Shown: positions 57,201 through 64,000 of the stretch, in pieces | Position numbering within the stretch: the first letter of the stretch is position 1 | How the letters are laid out: each line of letters opens with the position of its first letter | From: Solimonas aquatica | Lineage (GTDB): Bacteria > Pseudomonadota > Gammaproteobacteria > Nevskiales > Nevskiaceae | DNA length: 64,000 nucleotides | Assembly (NCBI RefSeq): GCF_900111015.1 | Contig: NZ_FOFS01000005.1 | Span: forward strand, 124,001-188,000 | Direction of reading: 5' to 3' | The notes under the pieces: generated by a model | What the model was told of the DNA's origin: nothing | Databases searched by the model: none | The model's input: the letters and a program-made list of their open reading frames with translations, nothing else | Made by a program: the position numbers and the translations under genes

Positions 57201-58649
57201 ATGTCGCGCAAACCCAAATCGCTCAACCGTCTTGCACTGGCCCTGGCCTGTGCCGCTCCCCTGCCTGTGATGGCGGGCGACGGCATCTACCTCGGCCTGG
57301 AAGGCGGCGCGAATTTTCTTTCCAAGCAGCATCTCAAGATTTACGGCGATACCGGTCTCGGCGCGCTGGACAACGGCACCGAAATCGCCAAGCTCAAGTT
57401 CGATACCGGCTGGGTTGGCGGCGCCACGCTCGGCTACGCATTCGCCAACGGCCTGCGTCCCGAACTGGAATACAGCTATCGCGATAACGGCCTGAAGAAT
57501 GCCGTGATCGGCGTCGGCGGCTCCGCCGGCAGCACGGTGAAGGCCGACGGCAACGAGAAAGCCGAAGCCGGCAGCCTCAATCTCTGGTGGGATCTGTTCA
57601 AGTCCGGCTCCGTGCATCCCTACCTGGGTGGCGGCCTCGGTTACGGCAAGATCAAGCTGGACGACCCGCAGTACAACGGCAGCCAGCTGACCTCGCGTCA
57701 CGACTACGCCATGGTCTATCAGGGCGGCGCCGGTCTGGCCTTCGACCTGAGCCCGCACTGGACGGCCTCGCTGGACTACCGCTATGTGCGCAGCGAACGC
57801 CTGAGCTTCGATCTGAGCGCCAACGACGGCTCCAATGTCCGCACGCGCTACGAAGCGCAGTCGGCCATGGTCACCCTGCGTTATGCCTTCGCCTCGCCGC
57901 CGCCCCCGCCGCCGCCTCCGGCGCCGGAACCGGCTGCCGTGGTGGAAGCGCCGCCCCCGCCGCCCCCGCCGCCTCCGGCTTGCAAGCCGCCGCAGGCTGG
58001 CGAGCGCATCGACCTGAGCGGTTGCGGCACGGGGGATGTGATCGTGCTGCACGGCGTGAACTTCGAGTTCGACAAGTACTCGCTGACCGCCAATGCCAAG
58101 TCGCTGCTCGATGGCGTGGTCACCGCGCTGCAGTCTCGCACCGACATCAAGGTGGAGATCGACGGTCACACCGACAACGTCGGCACCGATGCCTACAACC
58201 AGAAGCTCTCCGAGCGCCGCGCCAAGGCCGTGCACGACTATCTCGTGCAGCACGGCATCGAAGCCGCGCGTCTGAGCAGCAAGGGCTTCGGCGAGAGCCA
58301 GCCGGTTGCCGACAACGCCACCGAGGAAGGCCGCGAGAAGAACCGTCGCGTCGAGCTGAAGGTGACCGAGAGCAACGGCAACGGTCAGGGCGCGGCTGCA
58401 CCGGCCGCCACCGAAGCCGCCCCGGCAGAAGCGGCTCCGGCCGCTGCGCCGGCGGAAGCCGCACCGGCCGCCGAAGCCGCCCCTGCGGCTGAGCCGGCAC
58501 CGGCCGCCGCACCGGCGGAGCCCGCAGCCGCGCCGGCTGGTGAGGCCGCCGCGCTGCCGGACACCACCGTCGCGCCGGCTTCGGGCGAGGCCGCTTCTGG
58601 CGGTCCGGCCTGGGACTCGCTGCCGCAGATGCCGGAGCCGGCTCGCTGA
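57201..58649 (+). CDS. OmpA-family outer-membrane protein with low-complexity tail
   Basis: A 482-aa protein: signal peptide (LNRLALALACAAPLPVMA), an eight-stranded OmpA-like barrel (about 25-230), a Pro-rich linker with two runs of eight or more Pro, and an OmpA peptidoglycan-binding domain (VNFEFDKYSLTANAKSLL, IEGHTD-like EIDGHTDNVGTDAYN, SERRAKAV, GFGESQPVADNATEEGREKNRRVEL). Two Cys (about 262 and 274) may form a disulfide. After the domain comes an unusual tail of about 90 residues rich in Ala, Pro and Glu. It anchors the outer membrane to the cell wall. A TTTAAT at 57115-57120 may be its -10. Confidence 0.93.
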   Translation: MSRKPKSLNRLALALACAAPLPVMAGDGIYLGLEGGANFLSKQHLKIYGDTGLGALDNGTEIAKLKFDTGWVGGATLGYAFANGLRPELEYSYRDNGLKNAVIGVGGSAGSTVKADGNEKAEAGSLNLWWDLFKSGSVHPYLGGGLGYGKIKLDDPQYNGSQLTSRHDYAMVYQGGAGLAFDLSPHWTASLDYRYVRSERLSFDLSANDGSNVRTRYEAQSAMVTLRYAFASPPPPPPPPAPEPAAVVEAPPPPPPPPPACKPPQAGERIDLSGCGTGDVIVLHGVNFEFDKYSLTANAKSLLDGVVTALQSRTDIKVEIDGHTDNVGTDAYNQKLSERRAKAVHDYLVQHGIEAARLSSKGFGESQPVADNATEEGREKNRRVELKVTESNGNGQGAAAPAATEAAPAEAAPAAAPAEAAPAAEAAPAAEPAPAAAPAEPAAAPAGEAAALPDTTVAPASGEAASGGPAWDSLPQMPEPAR

Positions 58650-58676
58650 AGTCAGCTGCACGGCGTGCTTGAACGG

Positions 58677-58711
58677 AAACGGGCCGATGAAAATCGGCCC
58701 GTTTTCTTTTT
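58677..58711 (+). terminator. Terminator after the OmpA-family gene
   Basis: A 12-bp stem (58677-58688 with 58693-58704) with GAAA loop and T-rich end (TTTTCTTTTT). It also faces the convergent DUF445 gene. Confidence 0.9.
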
Positions 58712-58733
58712 GCCTCGTCCGTTTTCGCGCGAC

Positions 58734-59963
58734 TCAGTGCATCATCAGGAACACCTGCAGCTCGCCGACCAGAAAGCCCAGCACCGCGCCGACCGTGATC
58801 AGCACCCACTCGTCCTGCTTGAACACCGGGCGCAGCATGCCTTCGAACTGCTCGGCGCTCATCGCGCGCATGCGCTCGATCAGGGTGTTGCGGATATCCA
58901 TGGCGTCTTCGGCGTAGCGGTTCACCGATTGCAGCGCCACCGGCAGCTCGCGCATCAGCGCCTCGGCCACCGCGTGCTTCATCTCGTTGTACTTCTTGCT
59001 GCCGATCACCAGCGCCACCAGCGGCCGTGCCGCGCCGGCCTGCTCGTCCACCGCCTGCTTCACATTGCGCTGCACGACTTCGAACAGACGATCCGACAGC
59101 GGCCCCTGCATCACCGCCTCCCAGAACTTGGCCGGCGTCAGAATCTGGTCGGCAATCAGATTGCCGTAGTCATGCGCCACTTCCTGCTGGCGGCGCAGGA
59201 ACAGGCCCTGCACCTTCAGGCCCATGACCGTGCGCGGGCGCAGCGGGCGGAACAGCATCTGCAACGCCAGCCAGTCGCTGGCAAAGCCGACGAACAGACC
59301 GAAGGTCGGCAGCACCCAGGGCTCCTTGTAGAACACCCAGGTGACCATCTGCACCAGGCCGATGCCGAAGCCGAAGTAGAAGCCGGCGGTGCCGAAGAAC
59401 CTGAATTCCTGGCGGCCGGTCTCGGCGAAGATGCGGTTGAGCAGCTGCTTGTCGCGGACCAGATTGCTCACCACCATGTGCTTGAGGTCGAACAGCTGAT
59501 CGATGCGCGCGCGGATCTCGCCCATGATCTGTTCGATGGTGTTGGGCATGTCGGCCTGCACGCGGGCGATGATCTTGCGGCGCATGAATTCCGGCAGCGT
59601 GGCCCACAGGCCCGGCTGGTAGCGTTCCGCCACCTCGTGGGTGATGCGCTCCATGGCCTCGGTCAGCGGCCGCTCCAGCTCGCGCGCCACGCGCGCCGGG
59701 TCCAGGCGGTTGAACACCTCGCGCACCGAAATCAGGTGCCGGGTCATGGCTTCCACCGACAGTCCCGCCATGCGCTCGGCGTTTCGCGGGATAATGCCCT
59801 GCCAGCCCAGAAAGGGCGGGATACCGATGAACTCGATGGGGTGGAACATCATGCGGATGGCCACCACCTTGGTCAGGTAACCGATGATCGCGCTGATGAA
59901 AGGCAGCGAGAGATAAACCCAGAGATGCTGCCGCACGTCCGCGATGATGTTCTGCCAATCCAT
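58734..59963 (-). CDS. DUF445 membrane protein
   Basis: A 409-aa protein with two or three transmembrane helices near the N-terminus and one at the C-terminus (WVLITVGAVLGFLVGELQVFLMM). The N-terminal motif (ISAIIGYLTKVVAIRMMFHPIEF) and the GLSVEAMTRHLI and VVGFASDWLALQMLFRPLRP segments fit DUF445 (YheB-like) proteins, whose function is unknown. The ATG at 59963 has GGGAG upstream. It is divergent from hrpA. Confidence 0.85.
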   Translation of the reverse strand: MDWQNIIADVRQHLWVYLSLPFISAIIGYLTKVVAIRMMFHPIEFIGIPPFLGWQGIIPRNAERMAGLSVEAMTRHLISVREVFNRLDPARVARELERPLTEAMERITHEVAERYQPGLWATLPEFMRRKIIARVQADMPNTIEQIMGEIRARIDQLFDLKHMVVSNLVRDKQLLNRIFAETGRQEFRFFGTAGFYFGFGIGLVQMVTWVFYKEPWVLPTFGLFVGFASDWLALQMLFRPLRPRTVMGLKVQGLFLRRQQEVAHDYGNLIADQILTPAKFWEAVMQGPLSDRLFEVVQRNVKQAVDEQAGAARPLVALVIGSKKYNEMKHAVAEALMRELPVALQSVNRYAEDAMDIRNTLIERMRAMSAEQFEGMLRPVFKQDEWVLITVGAVLGFLVGELQVFLMMH

Positions 59964-60064
59964 TCGCTGCTCCCCTTCTTTGTATTTCTTGGCCGTCGTC
60001 GCGCCTTGCGCGGCATTGTGCCGCAGCCTGCCCTCCGCTCCCATCGGCCGCACCGCCAGAGCCC

Positions 60065-63000
60065 ATGACTGATCCGGCCAGCTTCAAGCAGCTGCGCGGC
60101 CTGCTGGACGCGCAGGCACAGCAGCTCACCGCCCGCGACTACGCCCACATCCTGCGCCGCCTGGAGCAGGCACGCCGTGGCGGCAAGCTGGACCTGCAGC
60201 GCCTCAATCAGGACGTCGAACAGGCACGCCTGCGCTACGAGAACCGCCTGCGCCTGAAGCCTGCGCAGATCCGCTATCCCGAAGAGCTGCCGGTGGTGCA
60301 GGCGCGCGAGGAGCTGCTCAAGGCCATCCGCGAGCAGCAGCTGGTGGTGGTCTGCGGCGAGACGGGTTCGGGCAAGACCACGCAGCTGCCCAAGCTGTGC
60401 CTGGAGCTGGGGCGCGGCACACGCGGGCTGATCGGCCACACCCAGCCGCGCCGTCTGGCTGCGCGCAGCGTGGCGCAGCGCATCGCCCGCGAACTCGACA
60501 CCACGCTGGGCGAGCTGGTGGGTTATGAAACGCGCTTCGACCGCCGCGTCTCCGAGCGCTCGCTGATCAAGCTGATGACCGACGGCATCCTGCTCGCCGA
60601 GCTGGGCCGCGACCGCCTGCTGACGAGCTACGACACCCTGATCATCGACGAGGCGCACGAGCGCAGCCTCAACATCGACCTCTTGCTGGGCTGGCTCAAA
60701 CAGCTCCTGCCGCAGCGGCCGGATCTGAAAGTCATCATCACCTCGGCCACGCTCGATCCCGAGCGCCTGTCGCGGCACTTCCACGATGCGCCCATCCACA
60801 CCGTCTCCGGACGCCTGTATCCGGTGGAGCAGCGCTACCGGCCCATGGCCGGCGATCAGGAACTGGAAGACGCGATTGCCGAAGCGGTGGAGGCGCTGTG
60901 GCGGCCGGCGCCCAATGGCGATGTGCTGGTGTTCCTTCCCGGCGAGCGCGAGATCGGCGATGCCGCACGCGTGCTCGCCGGCCGCTATCCGCGCGCCGAG
61001 GTGCTGCCGCTGTACTCGCGGCTGGCGGCGGGCGCGCAGGACAAGGTGTTCAGCACCGGCCGCGCGCCGCGCATCGTGCTCGCCACCAATGTCGCGGAGA
61101 CTTCCGTGACCGTACCGGGCATCCGCTATGTGATCGACAGCGGCACCGCGCGCATCAACCGCTACGCGCCGCGCAGCGGTGTGCAGCAGCTGCAGATCGA
61201 GCCGATCTCGCAGGCCGCCGCCAATCAGCGCGCCGGCCGCTGCGGACGCCTCGGTCCCGGCATCTGCGTGCGCCTGTATGCCGAGGATGATTTCGCCGCG
61301 CGGCCGGCCTTCACCGATCCGGAAATCCGCCGCGCCAATCTCGCCGGCGTGATTCTCACGCTCGCGGCCCTGCGTCTGGGCAAGGTCGATGAATTCCCCT
61401 GGGTGGATGCGCCCGACGGCCGTCATGTCGCCGAGGCTTATCGCGTGCTGCAGACGCTCGGCGCGCTGGATGAAGCCGGCACGCTCACGCCCCTGGGCCG
61501 CGAGCTGGCCCGTCTGCCCCTGGACCCGCGCGTGGCGCGCATCGCCATGGCCGGGCGCGGCACGGCCGCGCAGGATGCGATCTTTGTGCTCGCCGCCGCG
61601 CTCTCGGTGCAGGACCCGCACGAGCTGCCCGCCGAAGCCCGCGACAGCGCGCGCCAGAAGCACGCCATCTGGCGCCATCCGCGTTCGGATTTCCTGTCCC
61701 TGCTCAAGCTCTGGCAGCAATGGCGCGACTGGAGCGCGCAGGCTTCCAACCGCCAGCTGCGCAAGCTCTGCCGCGATCACTTCGTCTCCTTCCTGCGCAT
61801 GGAAGAATGGGAGGCGGTGTACAAGCAGATCTGCGATCTGCTGGGCAATCGCGAGGAGCCCCGGCCCGCCGCCGACAAGCGCTGGAACGATGAGCGCCTC
61901 AATGAACTCTACGTGCCGGTCCATGAAGCCCTGCTCGCCGGCCTGATCGATCACATCGGCTACAAGCTGCCGGAGAAGAGCGAGTACCAGGGACCGCGCA
62001 ACCGTCGCTTCAAGATTCATCCCGGCTCGGCGCTGATCAAGAAGTCGCCGGCCTGGCTGATGAGCGCGCAGCTCGCCCAAACCTCGCAGCTGTTCGCACG
62101 CAACAACGCGGCGATTGAACCCGAGTGGCTGGAGCGCGCCGCGCCGCATCTGATCAAGCGCACCTTCCTGCATCCGCAGTGGAACAGCGAGCGCGGCGAG
62201 GTGACCGCCACCGAGCACGTCAGCCTGCTGGGCCTGCCGCTGCTCACCCGCGCACGGCATTACGGTTCCACGCATCCGGCCGAGGCGCGCGAGATCTTCA
62301 TCCGCGAGGCACTGATCAAGGGCGAGCTGCCGCGCAAGCCGGCGTTTCTGGAACACAACCTCCAGCTCATCGCCAGCATCCAGGACAAGGAAGCCAAGCT
62401 GCGCCGTCCGGACCTGCTCGCCGACGAGGCGCATTTCTTCCGCTGGTACGACGAACGGGTGCCGGCGGAGGTCTGCGCCTCCGCGCACCTGAAGAGCTGG
62501 CTCAAGCGTGAACCGCAGGCACAGCAGGGCCTGCGGATGCAGGAGGCCGATGCCCTGCGCCCCGGTGCCAATGCCGATGTCGAAAGCCAGTTTCCGGATC
62601 ATCTCGACATCGACGATCTGCGCCTGAAGCTCTCGTACTCGCACGAGCCCGGCGAGGAGCACGACGGCGTCACCTTCCACGTTCCGCTGGCGCAGGTGCA
62701 TCAGCTGCCGGCGGAGATTTTCGACTGGCTGGTGCCGGGCCTGCGCGCCGCCAAGATCGAGGCCCTGATCCGCAGCCTGCCCATGCATCTGCGCCGGCAG
62801 TGCACGCCGGCCGCCGAATACGCGCAGGCGCTGCATCAGCGGCTCGATCCGGCACAGGGCGCGCTGCTGCCGGCCATGTGCGAGGCGCTGCAGGCGATGA
62901 CCGGCGTGCGTCTGGAGCCGGGCGATTTTTCACCGGACAGGCTGGAAGCGCATCTGCGGCCACGGCTGCAGCTGGAAGACGCCAAGGGCCAGCTGCTGGG

Positions 63001-63901
63001 TGTGGGCGAAACCCTGGAGCAGCTGCGCGGACGTTTTCGCGGCGAGGCGCGCAGCGCCCTGCAGCAGGCCGCACGCAGCGATGACACGCTCAAGCGCTGG
63101 ACGCGCGAAAAGCTGGTGGACTGGGACTTCGAGGCGCTGCCCGAGTCGGTGCCGCTGGCGCACGGCGCGCGCGGCTATCCGGCGCTCTCGGCCGAAGGCG
63201 AGTTCGTGCATCTGCGCCTGTTCGAGTCCGCCGAGGCGGCGGCGCGTGCGCACCCCGCCGGCGTGCGCGCGCTGCTGCTGCTGCGCGTACCCGAGCGCAT
63301 CCGCGATCTGGCCAAGAGCGCGCGTCTGAAGCTCGCCCTGCTGGCAGCGCCCTTCGGGCTGGACCCGCAGGACATCGCCCAGCAGCTGGCGCTGCGTGCC
63401 GCCGAAACCCGGCTGCTGGGAGAGGAGGCCGTGCGCAGCAGAGAAGACTTCCAGCAGGCCCTGGAACGTCGCGCCGCCTTCAGCCTGGACGCCAGCGCGC
63501 GCCTGGACACCCTGATCAACTGGCTCAATCAGGCCGTCGGCATCAAGAAGCAGCTCGACGCCTATGCCGCGCGCTGGCCGGCCTCGGTGGCGGACATGCG
63601 CGCGCAGCTGGAGAGCCTGCTGGCGCCCGGCTTTGCCGCCGCCATCCCCGAGCCGCAGTGGCCACGCATCACGCTCTATCTGCGCGGCCTGCAGGTGCGC
63701 CTGGAGCGCCTGGCCAACAAGCCGCTGCGCGACGAGGAGCTCACGGCGCAGATCACGCCCCTGCTGCGCGCGCTGCCGGGTCCTTTCCATGCCGCGCGCT
63801 GGGTGCTGGAGGAATGGCGTATTGCCTTGTTTGCGCAGGAGTTGAAGGCCGTGAACCGGCCCTCGGCGCAGGCCGTGCGGGAGGCCCTGGCGAGGGTCTG
63901 A
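60065..63901 (+). CDS. hrpA: ATP-dependent RNA helicase HrpA
   Basis: A 1278-aa DEAH-box helicase. It has GETGSGKTTQLPK (motif I, about 97-109), HTQPRRLAARSVA (Ia), IIDEAHERS (II, DEAH), ITSATLDPE (III), VLATNVAETSVTVPG (V) and QRAGRCGRLGPG (VI). The remaining C-terminal two thirds is the HrpA-specific helicase-associated and DUF3418 region. E. coli HrpA has 1300 residues. HrpA is involved in RNA processing and rescue of stalled ribosomes. It is complete in the window. Confidence 0.97.
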   Translation: MTDPASFKQLRGLLDAQAQQLTARDYAHILRRLEQARRGGKLDLQRLNQDVEQARLRYENRLRLKPAQIRYPEELPVVQAREELLKAIREQQLVVVCGETGSGKTTQLPKLCLELGRGTRGLIGHTQPRRLAARSVAQRIARELDTTLGELVGYETRFDRRVSERSLIKLMTDGILLAELGRDRLLTSYDTLIIDEAHERSLNIDLLLGWLKQLLPQRPDLKVIITSATLDPERLSRHFHDAPIHTVSGRLYPVEQRYRPMAGDQELEDAIAEAVEALWRPAPNGDVLVFLPGEREIGDAARVLAGRYPRAEVLPLYSRLAAGAQDKVFSTGRAPRIVLATNVAETSVTVPGIRYVIDSGTARINRYAPRSGVQQLQIEPISQAAANQRAGRCGRLGPGICVRLYAEDDFAARPAFTDPEIRRANLAGVILTLAALRLGKVDEFPWVDAPDGRHVAEAYRVLQTLGALDEAGTLTPLGRELARLPLDPRVARIAMAGRGTAAQDAIFVLAAALSVQDPHELPAEARDSARQKHAIWRHPRSDFLSLLKLWQQWRDWSAQASNRQLRKLCRDHFVSFLRMEEWEAVYKQICDLLGNREEPRPAADKRWNDERLNELYVPVHEALLAGLIDHIGYKLPEKSEYQGPRNRRFKIHPGSALIKKSPAWLMSAQLAQTSQLFARNNAAIEPEWLERAAPHLIKRTFLHPQWNSERGEVTATEHVSLLGLPLLTRARHYGSTHPAEAREIFIREALIKGELPRKPAFLEHNLQLIASIQDKEAKLRRPDLLADEAHFFRWYDERVPAEVCASAHLKSWLKREPQAQQGLRMQEADALRPGANADVESQFPDHLDIDDLRLKLSYSHEPGEEHDGVTFHVPLAQVHQLPAEIFDWLVPGLRAAKIEALIRSLPMHLRRQCTPAAEYAQALHQRLDPAQGALLPAMCEALQAMTGVRLEPGDFSPDRLEAHLRPRLQLEDAKGQLLGVGETLEQLRGRFRGEARSALQQAARSDDTLKRWTREKLVDWDFEALPESVPLAHGARGYPALSAEGEFVHLRLFESAEAAARAHPAGVRALLLLRVPERIRDLAKSARLKLALLAAPFGLDPQDIAQQLALRAAETRLLGEEAVRSREDFQQALERRAAFSLDASARLDTLINWLNQAVGIKKQLDAYAARWPASVADMRAQLESLLAPGFAAAIPEPQWPRITLYLRGLQVRLERLANKPLRDEELTAQITPLLRALPGPFHAARWVLEEWRIALFAQELKAVNRPSAQAVREALARV

Positions 63902-63921
63902 GCTGGCCAGGCCGGCCGGCC

Positions 63922-63942
63922 ATGCGCATAATGCATGCGCAT
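63922..63942. repeat. Paired ATGCGCAT palindromes upstream of the last gene
   Basis: ATGCGCAT occurs twice (63922-63929 and 63935-63942) with a 5-base spacer; each copy is itself a palindrome. It lies between the hrpA stop and the ribosome site of the next gene and could be an operator. Confidence 0.4.
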
Positions 63943-63957
63943 CAAACGGAGTATTCC

Positions 63958-64000
63958 ATGAGCACCGCCTCGTACAGCAGCGAGCCGCGCCGCCGGCTCA
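63958..64000 (+). CDS. Start of a further gene, cut by the window edge
   Basis: An ATG at 63958 with GGAG 7 to 10 bases upstream opens a frame of 14 codons (MSTASYSSEPRRRL) that runs off the right edge. Too short to name. Confidence 0.5.
   Translation, partial: MSTASYSSEPRRRL

Noticed and set aside
59873-62836. A very long open frame (987 codons) on the minus strand across hrpA
   Set aside because: It is antisense to a complete, well-conserved helicase gene and its translation is rich in Arg, Gln, Ala and His, typical of shadow frames in GC-rich DNA. It has no recognisable domain.

Overview
The window is a contiguous piece of chromosome from a GC-rich (roughly two-thirds G+C by eye) Gram-negative bacterium. 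It carries about 58 protein genes, tightly packed, with no tRNA, rRNA, CRISPR array, transposase or prophage that I can see. The rpsU-yqeY-dnaG-rpoD cluster, glnA-ntrB-ntrC, beta-type glycyl-tRNA synthetase (glyQ/glyS), gmhB, ppx/ppk, cca-slt, HrpA and an OmpA-type outer membrane protein indicate a gammaproteobacterium. My best guess is the Nevskiales/Xanthomonadales neighbourhood, but the sequence alone does not prove a genus.

Layout. 1-4.8 kb is an accessory-looking island: a DNase I-fold (CdtB-like) protein, an Ig-like repeat protein, a regulator that fuses a degenerate NtrC-type AAA+ domain to an AraC DNA-binding domain, and an M35-type (aspzincin) metallopeptidase. None has an obvious signal peptide. 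5-10.3 kb holds an XRE regulator facing two small membrane proteins, a YfcG-like glutathione transferase, a small Cys-phosphatase, a secreted amidohydrolase and an AEC transporter. 10.3-14.7 kb is the nitrogen control block glnA-ntrB-ntrC, with a good sigma54 promoter before glnA. 14.8-22.7 kb has carbonic anhydrase, glyQ, a lipoprotein, a glutathione transferase-like protein, katG and glyS; glyQ and glyS are thus separated by 4.2 kb. 22.9-29.8 kb has gmhB, folB and tsaD and then the macromolecular-synthesis cluster rpsU-yqeY-dnaG-rpoD. 29.8-39.7 kb has an outer-membrane barrel protein, two small cytochromes c, ppx facing ppk, a hydrolase and an EcsC protein, a TANGO2-like protein, ada and uppP. 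39.7-44.4 kb is a four-gene MarR-controlled tripartite drug-efflux operon. 44.4-48.5 kb is cca, slt and oxyR. 48.6-51.4 kb is a secreted repeat protein with a GlyGly-CTERM-like tail, followed by a lower-GC islet with a lipoprotein and a membrane protein. 51.4-57 kb has yceH and ethanolamine use without a microcompartment (eutB, eutC, permease, AraC regulator). 57.2-64 kb has an OmpA-family protein, a DUF445 membrane protein, hrpA and the start of one more gene.

The strongest oddity is DnaG. All four zinc ligands of its N-terminal CHC2 finger are replaced (S40, T43, D61, S64 where E. coli has C40, H43, C61, C64), while the catalytic TOPRIM motifs are intact. GmhB in the same window has also lost its zinc-loop cysteines. 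Other points to check are a 24-bp duplication of the rpoD 3' end flanking an 86-bp hairpin-rich insert, a perfect 17-bp palindrome over the efflux operon promoter, REP-like hairpins beside dnaG and gmhB, and the toxin-like island at the left edge.
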